A DNA stretch of 64,000 nt from Trichocoleus sp. FACHB-40 (GCF_014695915.1 NZ_JACJPF010000064.1:1-64000); one strand, 5' to 3'; counted from the stretch's first letter, positions 43,730 to 52,909 are shown. The notes: generated from the sequence alone by a model not told the origin. Numbers and translations are program-made.

Positions 43730-44037
43730 TATTGCCGCGAAAATTTGAAAAAGGCAAAAAAACTTTTTTGTATCCAGTTTTGCTCTACTGGTTGACCTAT
43801 TAATGTATACTTAAACAATGGAAATCTGTGCATTTTTTGAATTTTTGGTTAGATTTAGATTATGAAGAAAATCATTTAAAAGTAATTAATCATATTATAA
43901 GAATACCAGAAAAAGTATCATTCTTTTGAAAATATTTAAACTAATTTCACGAAGAACCTGATAATTGGGGATTAGGGATTAAGAATTTGCTTTCCTATCT
44001 TCCCCAATCCCCAATCCCCAGCCCCCAATCCCCAATT
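43730..44037. repeat. A+T-rich spacer ending in a heptamer array
   Basis: The first 230 bp are A+T-rich with no frame. 43964-44037 has GGGGATTAGGGATT, a TTTCCTATC spacer and CCCCAAT/CCCCAGC repeated about five times, ending at the ATG of pilD with no separate ribosome-binding site. Confidence 0.8.
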
Positions 44038-44859
44038 ATGGATACCCTATTGGCGTTGCCTGCTGTTTTCATTGTCTTTGCCTTGGGTGCCGCAATAGGC
44101 AGCTTTCTGAATGTAGTTGTTTATCGGCTACCAGCGGGTTTGTCTATTCTTTGGCCTCCTTCTCGGTGTCCCCATTGCTTGCATCGGCTGGGTAAGCGCG
44201 AGAATGTACCAATTTTCGGGTGGCTGTTGCTGCGGGGGCGATGTCGCCACTGTAGAAGTAAGATTTCCCTGCGTTACCCAATGGTTGAGGCAGCAACTGG
44301 GGCGCTATTTTTGCTGGTATTCTTGGTTTTTGGAATGTCCTGGCAAACGCTAGGGTATTGGGCTTTTTTCAGCTGGCTTTTGGCACTATCTTTGATAGAT
44401 TTAGACACAATGACGTTGCCAAATCCACTTACTCAGTCGGGATTAATTTTGGGATTAGTGTTTCAAGCGATCGCAGGTTTTCTCCCAGAGGCAAGTTGGG
44501 TAGGATTGGTAAATTATTTGTCATCGAGTATTTTTGGTGCAGTTGTCGGAATATGGTTATTTGACATCATTACCATTGTCGGAGCATTAGTTTTTGGGCA
44601 AGCAGCGATGGGTGGCGGAGATGCTAAACTGGCGGCGATGATGGGAGCCTGGTTGGGTTGGAAGTATTTGCTTCTAGCTGGGTTTTTAGCGTGTGTGGTG
44701 GGTGCATTTGGTGGCGGAGGGGCTTTAGCACTCGGTTTACTAAAGCGCCGTCAAGCGATACCTTTTGGCCCATTTCTGGCACTGGGAGCGGTTTTAACAG
44801 CTTTTTGGGGGAAAGAAATTTTATCCACTTACTTGCGACTATTTTTTCCCCTCAGCTGA
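44038..44859 (+). CDS. pilD: Prepilin peptidase (type IV leader peptidase/methylase)
   Basis: About 273 residues from ATG 44038 (MDTLLALPAVFIVFALG); the longer frame from 43987 translates the CCCCAAT array. The family start GAAIGSFLNVVVYRLPAG is followed by the zinc-binding CPHC and CRHC of the methylase domain. The two aspartates of the aspartic protease domain are in LIDLDTMTLPN and GGGDAKLAAMMGAWLG. It cleaves and methylates type IV pilin precursors in the membrane. All key residues are present. No pilin genes are near. Confidence 0.95.
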   Translation: MDTLLALPAVFIVFALGAAIGSFLNVVVYRLPAGLSILWPPSRCPHCLHRLGKRENVPIFGWLLLRGRCRHCRSKISLRYPMVEAATGALFLLVFLVFGMSWQTLGYWAFFSWLLALSLIDLDTMTLPNPLTQSGLILGLVFQAIAGFLPEASWVGLVNYLSSSIFGAVVGIWLFDIITIVGALVFGQAAMGGGDAKLAAMMGAWLGWKYLLLAGFLACVVGAFGGGGALALGLLKRRQAIPFGPFLALGAVLTAFWGKEILSTYLRLFFPLS

Positions 44860-44885
44860 AGTGCCATTGCGATGATAGATGACTT

Positions 44886-47597
44886 TCAAGAACCAAACGC
44901 CAAACTTGACACCGCCGCCACCAACTCTGCTGGTTCGACCGGCTTAGCTACGTGCATCTGGAACCCGGCAGAGATAGCCCGTTCCTGGTCTTCCTCTCTA
45001 GCGTAAGCTGTCAGTGCTACAGCCTTTATGCTTCCGCCACGTTCTAAAGAAAGCGATCGCACTTTGCGGATCAAACTATAGCCGTCTTCTTCTGGCATTC
45101 CGATGTCGCTTAATAACACATCTGGATGATACAATTCCAATGCTTTTAGCGCTTCTGCTGCTGATGCAGCTACCATCGTTTCCGCACCATATTCTTCCAG
45201 CGCAAAGGTCAAAAATTCGCGGGTGTCGGCTTCATCATCCACAACAAGTATCCGCACGCCCTCAAGAGGTAAAGATGAGGAATCAGGGATGGGGGATGAA
45301 TTAAATTCATCCTTACTTATGCTTTCATCTTTAATAAGCGGTAATTGCACGATAAACGTTGCCCCAAGCCCAACTCCAAGACTTTCGGCGCTAACAGTTC
45401 CGCCATGCAATTCTATCAGCTGACGCACGATCGCCAATCCCAATCCCAAGCCACCAAACGATCTGGTAATTTTGCTATCAGCTTGGCGGAAGTAATCAAA
45501 GACATGAGGCAGAAAATCAGCACTTATTCCAACACCTGTATCTTTGACTTTAATTTGCGCGTTTGAACCTATAGCCTCAAGTTTAATTTCTACAATTCCC
45601 CCAGAAGATGTAAACTTGATGGCATTGGAGAGTAGATTCCAGATAACTTGTTGTAATCGATTGCGATCACCTGCAACTAGAAATTTGGGATTTGGGATTT
45701 GGGATTTGGGATTTTTGTTTACCTGAAATTCAGAATCTAAAATCAAAAATTTAACATTAATCGACTTAGCTTCAGCAGCTAAACGCATAGTTTCAATTGC
45801 TGCCTCAATCGGTGAAACTAGATCCACCTGGGAGACATTCAAACTTAGCTTACCCTGAATAATCCGGGAAATATCCAGCAAATCATCAATTAGTTGAGTT
45901 TGCAACTTGGCATTGCGCTCAATTGTATCCAACGCGCGAAATGTAGTTTTCTGGTCAAAAGAGCGCGATCGCAACATTTGCGCCCAACCCAGTATGGCAT
46001 TCAGAGGCGATCGCAATTCATGAGACAGCACAGCCAGAAATTCATCCTTAACTCGGTTGGCGGCTTCCGCCTGAGTACGTGCATTCTGTTGGGCTTCGTA
46101 CAACCGCGCATTCTCAATCGCCACCGATGCCATCTGCGCCAGCTGCACAACAATCGCTTCGTCTTCTTCGGTAAACTCGCCCTCGTACTTATCTGATAAC
46201 TGGAGCAAACCAATATTACGTCCATCCCGTCCCGTCAGAGGTGCCGCCAACCAACCCCGCATCGGTGGATGCTTGTCAGCCGCATCCCCAAACCCTCGCC
46301 ATCGGGGATGAGCTTCCAGTTGAGCCTGAGTCATCCGCATCGGGCGATTCATGTGGCAGACACAGGCGTAAATCCCAGAACCATCAGTCTTTTCATCATA
46401 ATCTCGCCATGCAGCATACTTATCTGAAAGCGAAACCGAATTAATCGCCTGAGTCCAGTTTTGATCGACCGTCAAACTGGTGACTGACTGGTGTGCATCG
46501 ATGACAGAACGTGCCTGTTCTGTAATTACTTGTAACACCTCTTCTATTGACAAAGCCGAGTTAATAGCTAACGTTGCCTCAGCCAGTTTTTGTAAGCGGG
46601 TTGTGTGTTGCTGCTCTTGGAAGAGCAAGTGTTCGCGCTGTTTCTCCCCAGCTTTGCGATCGCTAATGTCCCGAAAATAAATGCCGAGTCCGTCTTTGGT
46701 AGGATAAGCAGCAATTTCCAACCACATATTCAACGGCTCGTACAACTCTTCAAAATGAACAGCCACCTGCTCACTAACTGCTCGACGATATTCCCTCTCA
46801 ACGCGAGTCCCTACTGACCAGGGCCAAACCTCCCAGTGGGTTTTGCCAATGAAGTCCTCCGGCTGTTTACCGTTAAGCCTCGCCGTCTGTTGGTTCACAT
46901 AGGTAATTCGCCACTCCCTATCTAAGCCAACAAACGCCTCGGTCACGCTTTCCAAAATGCTTGTGACTTCCTCTTGCGCCATCAGCGCTTGGTCACGCGC
47001 CTTTGCCAGCGCTTGGTCACGCGCCTTTGCCAGTTCCTCATTGGCTGCTCTTAACTGTTTGTTTACATCCTGTAACTCTTGCGCTCTCAAGAAAATCTCA
47101 GCTTCCATCTGCTGGGTTCGTGCTTGCAGTTCTTCGGTGAGCTTGTGCTGCTCAATTTCCAACTGCTTGAGGCGGACAAATTCTGTTACATCTTCGGCAC
47201 GATGGATGATATAGGCAATCTCTTCGTTTTCCCCAAAGATTGGCGAATTAATCAGACTCCAATATTTCTCCTCAAATCCACCTCCCTCTGATTCCGGGCG
47301 GCGAATGTCGTACTTCTGCACCGCCATCGTATCCGCCACCCGATTTTGTAGCACGCTCTCCAAGGAAGCTTTCAGATTCCGAACCCCCGTAGCGCTGGGA
47401 TCGTCTGGATTATCGGGGAAAACATCAAACATTCTGCGTCCCAGAATTTCCTCCCGCTTTGTCATCGTGGCACGCAAGTAAGCATCGCTAACCGCCACGA
47501 TAGTAAAATTTGGCATCAATACCAGATAGAAGCCTGGGATTGACTCAAACAAAGTCTGAAAGTCAGGCATTAGTGAAGGTATTGACGGGTTTGTCAT
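44886..47597 (-). CDS. Hybrid sensor histidine kinase (PAS-PAS-GAF-HisKA-HATPase-REC)
   Basis: 903 residues, soluble. PAS 1 (about 14-140), coiled coil (145-212) with the eight-residue unit ALAKARDQ in tandem, PAS 2 (213-320), GAF (335-503), HisKA with His526 in VLSHELRSPLNAILGW, and HATPase (about 600-755) with LLSNAIKF, DTGVGI and GGLGLGLAIV. The C-terminal receiver (781-900) has the acceptor Asp831 and the Lys in HVAKPVEP. An odd segment QVNKNPKSQIPNPKFL (625-640) in the HATPase domain just before the N-box comes from a heptamer array. The GAF domain has a CVCH motif (412-415) that could bind a bilin or another ligand. No partner regulator is adjacent. Confidence 0.94.
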   Translation of the reverse strand: MTNPSIPSLMPDFQTLFESIPGFYLVLMPNFTIVAVSDAYLRATMTKREEILGRRMFDVFPDNPDDPSATGVRNLKASLESVLQNRVADTMAVQKYDIRRPESEGGGFEEKYWSLINSPIFGENEEIAYIIHRAEDVTEFVRLKQLEIEQHKLTEELQARTQQMEAEIFLRAQELQDVNKQLRAANEELAKARDQALAKARDQALMAQEEVTSILESVTEAFVGLDREWRITYVNQQTARLNGKQPEDFIGKTHWEVWPWSVGTRVEREYRRAVSEQVAVHFEELYEPLNMWLEIAAYPTKDGLGIYFRDISDRKAGEKQREHLLFQEQQHTTRLQKLAEATLAINSALSIEEVLQVITEQARSVIDAHQSVTSLTVDQNWTQAINSVSLSDKYAAWRDYDEKTDGSGIYACVCHMNRPMRMTQAQLEAHPRWRGFGDAADKHPPMRGWLAAPLTGRDGRNIGLLQLSDKYEGEFTEEDEAIVVQLAQMASVAIENARLYEAQQNARTQAEAANRVKDEFLAVLSHELRSPLNAILGWAQMLRSRSFDQKTTFRALDTIERNAKLQTQLIDDLLDISRIIQGKLSLNVSQVDLVSPIEAAIETMRLAAEAKSINVKFLILDSEFQVNKNPKSQIPNPKFLVAGDRNRLQQVIWNLLSNAIKFTSSGGIVEIKLEAIGSNAQIKVKDTGVGISADFLPHVFDYFRQADSKITRSFGGLGLGLAIVRQLIELHGGTVSAESLGVGLGATFIVQLPLIKDESISKDEFNSSPIPDSSSLPLEGVRILVVDDEADTREFLTFALEEYGAETMVAASAAEALKALELYHPDVLLSDIGMPEEDGYSLIRKVRSLSLERGGSIKAVALTAYAREEDQERAISAGFQMHVAKPVEPAELVAAVSSLAFGS
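45678..45725. repeat. Heptamer array inside the histidine kinase gene
   Basis: GGGATTT is repeated four times on the plus strand, flanked by an AAAATC-type stretch. On the coding strand it gives the NPKSQIPNPK run. The frame is kept. Confidence 0.85.
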
Positions 47598-47694
47598 AAA
47601 TGTGTAGTTTATAAACCAGTGTTCGTGGCTAGATACCTTCAGGGTTTGGCTTATATTGTATATTTTCTACGCCTGTGTATCCTCCCCAGTCGCT

Positions 47695-48402
47695 TCACTT
47701 ACAGCTTTCTGGTGGGGGCGAAGTAGTTTCCACCAAAACTTCTTTGTAACCTGCTACATTCAAAAGCTGGGAAACAACTAGCTCTGCTCTGTCGTTTGCC
47801 TGCTTTAACAACCCCTGACTACAAGCGGCGGTGATAATTTTCAAGAGCGTTTCTTGCTGGGCTAGGGTCTGCAACTGGGGTGCTACGTCTGGCCCCAAGC
47901 CTAAAAACCCTCGGTCGTAGTCATATACTTTAGAGCGATTTACGTCAATTTTGCTGTCGAGGATGCGGGGTGGCGGAAGACGCAGCAGAATAGTATCGTT
48001 GACGATTTGCACGTTGTCAGCTTTTAGCTGGCTCAAGTCTACCCCAGCTTTCACCTCGCCATAAGCAATGTAGAGCAGTCTGGTTGTGCCAATAACATAT
48101 TCACCTAATTTTCTATCTTGACTGGTGGGCACGACTGCTTCCATTGTAAAGACGGCGGTGGTTAGTTCGCTGGCATTCTTCACTTGACGGACAACTACTG
48201 AGCGTACATCAACCTGGGGTGTGGCAGGTGAAGGGTTAAACATAGAATTGAGTTCGCCCACAAAGCGAGTACCCGTGCGCCAGATACCAATCAGTACGAA
48301 CAGCGTCGCCAGCAAAATACCCCCTGTGGTCATTAGTAGCAGGTTTCTCGTTAGATGCTCGTAGTTGTTGCCACCCCGCCGATTAGATCGCTCATCATTC
48401 AT
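47695..48402 (-). CDS. DUF4230 family membrane-anchored protein
   Basis: 235 residues. One membrane helix near the N-terminus (LLLMTTGGILLATLFVLIGI), then a soluble part with VVVRQVKNASELTTAVFTME, VGTTRLLYIAYGEVKAGVDL-like and LPPPRILDSKIDVNRSKVYD, typical of DUF4230. The role is unknown; the family is widespread in bacteria. It lies about 100 bp upstream of the hybrid kinase on the same strand. Confidence 0.88.
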   Translation of the reverse strand: MNDERSNRRGGNNYEHLTRNLLLMTTGGILLATLFVLIGIWRTGTRFVGELNSMFNPSPATPQVDVRSVVVRQVKNASELTTAVFTMEAVVPTSQDRKLGEYVIGTTRLLYIAYGEVKAGVDLSQLKADNVQIVNDTILLRLPPPRILDSKIDVNRSKVYDYDRGFLGLGPDVAPQLQTLAQQETLLKIITAACSQGLLKQANDRAELVVSQLLNVAGYKEVLVETTSPPPESCK

Positions 48403-48620
48403 GCCGTTGCTCCTTATAACAAACGCCCGAACAGTTGTAGTTTCAATTCTGCCAAGCGATCGCTTCCGCTCAGATTATGGTGGTATGTGTCCCTGGCTGC
48501 TCTCCATAAAAGTTACACAATCGGTCTTAATCTCCCGGAAGCGATCGCATAGCCTTTATTCCGCAAAACGCGAGTAAAATACCATAAATAGCCAACTCAA
48601 TATCCCAGGAGTATTAATCT

Positions 48621-49328
48621 GTGCAGCCAGATTTGCAAGGTTTGGAAATTACTAAGGGAGAACTGAAACATTTGACTGGAGTTGATACAGATGAGGTCTT
48701 CAGACCCTCACTTTTCCAAAAACCTGAAAATCGGTTTAATTTTTTATTTAATGAGCTACTAATCGGACTAGCGCTTACTCCTATTATTTGTGGCTTTGTT
48801 TATACCTTTATTATTTTACCTACTCTTGGTTACTCAATTATTGCTGTAATTATTTTATTGATAATAACGCCAATTTTAGTATCTATCTGCCGATGGATTT
48901 GGGTAAAGAAAAGAAGTCCAAAATTACTGATAAATCTGCTTGATGAAGTTGATAAATATAATTCCGTTATTAAAGCCATACATATTCACGATCAGCTGGA
49001 AAATGCGGGAAGTATGTCAGAAAGTCTCAGCGAACGAGAAAACGTAATTGCCGGACTACAACTGACAAGAGAAGATTTAGTTAGGGCTTTGAGAACCGAA
49101 AGGATTTTGCGAGATAACAAAGACCTGATTGCTAAAAATTGCGAACTGTTTAACAATAATTTAGCAGCAGTCAGAGCGTTGCAAGTCAGTCAAGAGGCGA
49201 GTGAATATGGACAATTATTGAATGAAGCTTTGCAGATTGGTGTCAGCGTACAAGAAGAGTTCACCAACCTCGCCCTAGAAGGGACGAGGATTGACCGAAC
49301 CAATTCGGACAACGCAAGCGGTGAATAG
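48621..49328 (+). CDS. Hypothetical protein with two membrane helices
   Basis: 235 residues from GTG 48621. Two adjacent hydrophobic helices (LLIGLALTPIICGFVYTFII, SIIAVIILLIITPILVSICR, about 46-90) and a long soluble helical part (LLDEVDKYNSVIKAIHIHDQ to GVSVQEEFTNLALEG). The last dozen residues (RIDRTNSDNASGE) may be changed by insertion of the IsrB element downstream. No known domain. Confidence 0.75.
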   Translation: MQPDLQGLEITKGELKHLTGVDTDEVFRPSLFQKPENRFNFLFNELLIGLALTPIICGFVYTFIILPTLGYSIIAVIILLIITPILVSICRWIWVKKRSPKLLINLLDEVDKYNSVIKAIHIHDQLENAGSMSESLSERENVIAGLQLTREDLVRALRTERILRDNKDLIAKNCELFNNNLAAVRALQVSQEASEYGQLLNEALQIGVSVQEEFTNLALEGTRIDRTNSDNASGE

Positions 49329-49329
49329 C

Positions 49330-49478
49330 TCAATGAGACTTGATTTGGTACAGACCTCCGAATGCTTCCCTAGTTCTGATTCACTCTAAGCCTGATTGGT
49401 TCAGGCGTTGGGCAAGCCAAGACATCTTAATCAAGTTGAGCGAAGGGACTTAAACTCACGCACAGGATTATCTCTTAA
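49330..49478 (+). ncRNA. Candidate guide (omega-like) RNA region of the IsrB element
   Basis: The 149 bp between the preceding gene and the IsrB start has consecutive small hairpins: GCCTGA/TCAGGC (49390-49395 with 49401-49406) and TTGG/CCAA just after it. IscB/IsrB guide RNAs are known to lie directly upstream of the protein gene and to extend to its start. The full RNA would be expected to be longer (about 200-300 nt) and so would run into the 3' end of the preceding gene. Boundaries are not determined. Confidence 0.4.
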
Positions 49479-50540
49479 ATGCGTATTCCAGTTGTCTCAG
49501 TCAATCATCAGCCACTTATGCCGACAAAACCGAGGCGGGCTAGGAAGTGGATTCGAGAGGGTTTTGCAGTCGCCAAGTTTAACGACTTAGGACAGTTCTA
49601 TGTCCAATTGGTAGACGAACCATCTGGCTCTGAAACTCAACCGATTGTGATTGGCATTGACTCTGGTAAACTTTATTCGGGCATTGGTGTCCAATCCTCT
49701 AAAGTCTCGTTGTTTACAGCTCATTTAATTCTGCCATTCCAAAAGGTAAAAGACCGGATGGAGCAACGCGCCATGATGCGACGGGGGCGACGGAATAGGC
49801 GAATCAATCGCCAGGTTGCCTATTCCCAACGTGCTCATCGTCAAAAAAGGTTCAGCAACCGCAAGCAGCGCAAATTACCTCCTAGCATTCGAGCCAATAG
49901 ACAGCTTGAATTGCGAGTAGTAAAAGAGTTGTGCAAAGTTCTACCTATCACTGGCATCGTTTACGAAATTGTAGAGGCGAAAGGCTCTAAATCCTTCTCT
50001 CCGGTGATGGTCGGTCAAAAATGGGCGCTGACTCAACTAGCCGAATTTGCTCCAGTTGAAACTCGTAAAGGTTGGGAAACTTCCCAGCTACGAACACAGC
50101 TAGGCTTGCACAAACAGAAGCATCAAAAAGGTGATGCAATTCCCGCAACTCATGCAGTAGACGGAATTGCACTGGCTTGTTCTGCTTTCATTAAGTACGA
50201 ATCTTTCCACACTGCCAAGGCTTACGGGCATCAATGGACGGGTGAAGTATCGGTAACGGTTGCCCCCTTTAAGGTGATTCGTCGTCCTCCAATTTCGCGT
50301 CGCCAACTTCATTTGATGGTTCCAGGTAAAGGTGGGATTCGTCGGAAGTATGGCGGGTCTACAACTCGTCACGGCGTTCGTAAAGGTGATTTAGTCAGCT
50401 CCCCGAAAGGGATTGGTTACGTCAGTGGCGACACCGAAAAACAGGTGTCTGTAAGCGTTGCTAACTGGAAACGGTTAGGACAAATATCTTCTAGCAAAGT
50501 GCAATTGATTCGTCGTTCAAACGGGTTGATTGTGGCTTGA
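49479..50540 (+). CDS. isrB: IsrB-like RNA-guided nickase (PLMP/RRXRR plus split RuvC, no HNH)
   Basis: 353 residues. The N-terminal PLMP domain is literal: VNHQPLMPTKPRRARKWIRE. RuvC-I is IVIGIDSGKLYSGIGV (Asp61), and an Arg-rich bridge helix follows (RRGRRNRRINRQ and RFSNRKQRK). RuvC-II is GIVYEIVEAKG (Glu163) and RuvC-III is ATHAVDGIALA (His225, Asp228). Only about 60 residues separate RuvC-II from III, so there is no HNH domain. This and the length fit IsrB rather than IscB. The C-terminal part (VIRRPPISRRQLHLM to RRSNGLIVA) is the target/RNA-binding region. All RuvC residues are intact, so single-strand nicking is predicted. No transposase is adjacent. Confidence 0.85.
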   Translation: MRIPVVSVNHQPLMPTKPRRARKWIREGFAVAKFNDLGQFYVQLVDEPSGSETQPIVIGIDSGKLYSGIGVQSSKVSLFTAHLILPFQKVKDRMEQRAMMRRGRRNRRINRQVAYSQRAHRQKRFSNRKQRKLPPSIRANRQLELRVVKELCKVLPITGIVYEIVEAKGSKSFSPVMVGQKWALTQLAEFAPVETRKGWETSQLRTQLGLHKQKHQKGDAIPATHAVDGIALACSAFIKYESFHTAKAYGHQWTGEVSVTVAPFKVIRRPPISRRQLHLMVPGKGGIRRKYGGSTTRHGVRKGDLVSSPKGIGYVSGDTEKQVSVSVANWKRLGQISSSKVQLIRRSNGLIVA

Positions 50541-50550
50541 TAGTTCTTGT

Positions 50551-50586
50551 AAAGCCGTCCTGTGCTTCGCGGTCATGACGGGGTTT
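50551..50586. mobile_element. Putative right-end hairpin of the IsrB element
   Basis: AAA-G-CCGTC (50551-50559) pairs with GACGG-GG-TTT (50577-50586) across a TGTGCTTCGCGGTCAT loop, directly after the isrB stop. IS200/IS605-type ends are subterminal hairpins of this size, and similar sequences follow such genes in other cyanobacteria as I recall. The left end is not located. Confidence 0.45.
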
Positions 50587-50600
50587 CTCCCATTTTTCTG

Positions 50601-51950
50601 ATGACAACCAACCCAAAAATTATTGTCCTAGATGATGACCCCACTGGTTCTCAAACTGTCCACAGCTGCCTGCTGCTGACGCGCTGGGACGTGGAAACCT
50701 TGCGATTGGGGTTAGCTGATGAGTCGCCGATTTTCTTTGTGCTGACAAATACTAGGGCGCTGACACCACAAGAAGCAATGGCTGTTACTAGAGAAGTTTG
50801 CCATAACTTGAAGGAAGCGATCGCTTCGCTTCAGTCTGAGGACTCCGCCGTCTGTGACATCCAAGATTTTCTAATTGTCAGTCGTTCCGACTCCACCCTG
50901 CGCGGACATTACCCAGTCGAAACGGATATCATTGCTGAAGAAATTGGCCCCTTTGATGCTCATTTTTTGGTTCCAGCTTTCTTCGAGGGGGGACGAATTA
51001 CCCGCGATAGCGTACATTATCTGATTATCGATGGTGTTCCCACACCAGTTCATGAAACAGAGTTTGCCCGCGATTCTGTCTTTGGCTACCATCATTCCTA
51101 CCTGCCCGATTATGTCCAAGAAAAGACGAAAGGCAGGATTTCAGCTAACACCGTTGAAAGATTTTTATTATCAGATATTCGCGCCGGAAGTTGGCAACGA
51201 TTGATGAACCTGACGGGTAATCAGTGCGGTGTTGTGGATGGGGAAACCCAAGACGACTTGAACAAGTTTGCCCAGGATATTCTCAAAGCAGCAAGTCAAG
51301 GGAAACGTTTCTTATTTCGCAGTGCTGCCAGTATTTTAACCGCCTTAGCTGCCTTACCTCCTCAACCCGTCGCCGCCGAGGATATGGCGCAATATGTGCG
51401 AGGTGGCAAACCGGGCGCGGTAATCGTCGGTTCCCACGTCAAAAAGACGACGCAACAGCTGGAAAAGCTATTGCAAGAACCGGGTATATTGGGCATTGAG
51501 GTTGAGGTGGCGCGTTTAGTTGATGATTCTATCAATCAGTCGGCAACACTCCTCAAGGAAACTCATACCAAAGTTCAAGCGGCGCATAATTCAGGTAAAA
51601 CGCCAGTAGTTTACACTAGCCGCCAGGAACTCAGCTTCAAGGATGTGCAGACAAGGTTGCAGTTTGGGGCAGATGTTTCCGCCTTGTTGATGGATATCGT
51701 GCGCGGTTTACCGACAGATATCGGCTTTCTGATTAGCAAGGGCGGGATTACTTCCAATGATGTCTTGAGTACGGGTTTGGCGCTGACTTCGGCGCGGTTA
51801 CTCGGTCAAATTTTGGCTGGATGTTCGATGGTGCGGACTCCAGAGAGTCATCCTCAGTTTCCTAATTTGCCAGTGGTGCTGTTTCCTGGCAATGTAGGAG
51901 ATGCCGATGCGTTAGCCACGGTTTATCGACGTTTGACTAAGAATCTTTAG
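50601..51950 (+). CDS. Four-carbon acid sugar kinase family protein
   Basis: About 449 residues from ATG 50601 (MTTNPKIIVLDDDPTGSQTV); the frame is open to 50562, inside the hairpin. DUF1537-type two-domain kinase. The N-terminal domain has LDDDPTGSQT and SRSDSTLRGHYPVETD (substrate), and the C-terminal nucleotide-binding domain has GAVIVGSHVKKTTQQLEKL, LISKGGITSNDVLSTGLAL and VVLFPGNVGDADALATVYRR. The family phosphorylates D-erythronate, D-threonate and related acids. Specificity is unknown. The upstream promoter may have been altered by the IsrB element. Confidence 0.9.
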   Translation: MTTNPKIIVLDDDPTGSQTVHSCLLLTRWDVETLRLGLADESPIFFVLTNTRALTPQEAMAVTREVCHNLKEAIASLQSEDSAVCDIQDFLIVSRSDSTLRGHYPVETDIIAEEIGPFDAHFLVPAFFEGGRITRDSVHYLIIDGVPTPVHETEFARDSVFGYHHSYLPDYVQEKTKGRISANTVERFLLSDIRAGSWQRLMNLTGNQCGVVDGETQDDLNKFAQDILKAASQGKRFLFRSAASILTALAALPPQPVAAEDMAQYVRGGKPGAVIVGSHVKKTTQQLEKLLQEPGILGIEVEVARLVDDSINQSATLLKETHTKVQAAHNSGKTPVVYTSRQELSFKDVQTRLQFGADVSALLMDIVRGLPTDIGFLISKGGITSNDVLSTGLALTSARLLGQILAGCSMVRTPESHPQFPNLPVVLFPGNVGDADALATVYRRLTKNL

Positions 51951-52078
51951 AAAATCGTCAGCCCAGATAGATGCTTCCGGCGTTTCTAGGATAAGCGACA
52001 GCAGTATTTCTACAGCAGAAGCCGCTTGCCTCTATTATGGATAATTAGTCAATTCCGCCCAGGTCAGACTTTTCGCCC

Positions 52079-52879
52079 ATGACTTCTGATTCCTCCGTTC
52101 CTATAGCTGTTTCAGTTGTTCCCGATAATCCGAGGGAGGTGAATTGCCACGAGCAAGTTCGCATCAAAAATGAGGATGGGGGGATAATGTTAATTTTGCC
52201 CCCAGAAGCGGAGACACCTGCTACTAGCAGCGGGTCTGATCTTTGGCAACAGCTAAAGCAGCGCCTGAATGGAGGCGATCGCTTCTGGCAACCAAATACA
52301 GCGGTGCATTTGGTGGCGAAAGATCGCTTGTTGGATGCACGCCAGCTGCAAGCGATCGCTGATGCTCTTTCTGAAGACCAGCTAAAACTTAAGCGCGTTT
52401 ACACTTCACGCCGTCAAACTGCTGTCGCTGCTGCTACTGCTGGGTACTCGGTGGAACAGTCGCCCCCAGTTTCCTCCCTCAATGAAAAGCCTTCGGGGCC
52501 AGCACCTTTATTAACAGAACCTTTGTATCTGCAAACTACTGTACGTTCTGGCATGGAAATTCGTCATCCCGGCACCGTCGTTATCCTGGGAGAAGTAAAT
52601 CCGGGCGGTAGCGTTATAGCGGCAGGCGATATTTTAGTATGGGGACGCTTGCGGGGAATTGCTCATGCTGGTGCTGAGGGGAATTCTCAATGTCTGATTA
52701 TGGCGCTACAGATGGAACCTACTCAGCTGCGAATAGGCGATTATTTAGCCAGATCGCCGGAAACGCCACCTGCTCAATTTTACCCGGAGGTTGCTTATGT
52801 AACGCCGGAAGGAATTCGCATCGCTAAAGCTGCTGATTTTCCCAAAACCCAATTTTTATCACTGGGGGCTAGGGGATAA
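52079..52879 (+). CDS. minC: Septum site-determining protein MinC
   Basis: 266 residues. The C-terminal beta-helix domain (about 150-250) is clear: YLQTTVRSGMEIRHPGTVVI, LGEVNPGGSVIAAGDILVWG, RLRGIAHAGAEGNSQCLIMA and LQMEPTQLRIGDYLARS. These bind MinD and FtsZ. The N-terminal FtsZ-inhibiting domain (30-110) is preserved in outline. The protein blocks Z-ring assembly away from mid-cell. First of the minC-D-E set; a 269-bp gap with a hairpin precedes minD. Confidence 0.95.
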   Translation: MTSDSSVPIAVSVVPDNPREVNCHEQVRIKNEDGGIMLILPPEAETPATSSGSDLWQQLKQRLNGGDRFWQPNTAVHLVAKDRLLDARQLQAIADALSEDQLKLKRVYTSRRQTAVAAATAGYSVEQSPPVSSLNEKPSGPAPLLTEPLYLQTTVRSGMEIRHPGTVVILGEVNPGGSVIAAGDILVWGRLRGIAHAGAEGNSQCLIMALQMEPTQLRIGDYLARSPETPPAQFYPEVAYVTPEGIRIAKAADFPKTQFLSLGARG

Positions 52880-52909
52880 ACAGGCAAAACTTAAAAGGCA
52901 AAAAAATAA

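Noticed and set aside
49396-49590. 64-codon frame overlapping the IsrB start
   Set aside because: Lies in the candidate guide RNA and out of frame with IsrB; no start signal.
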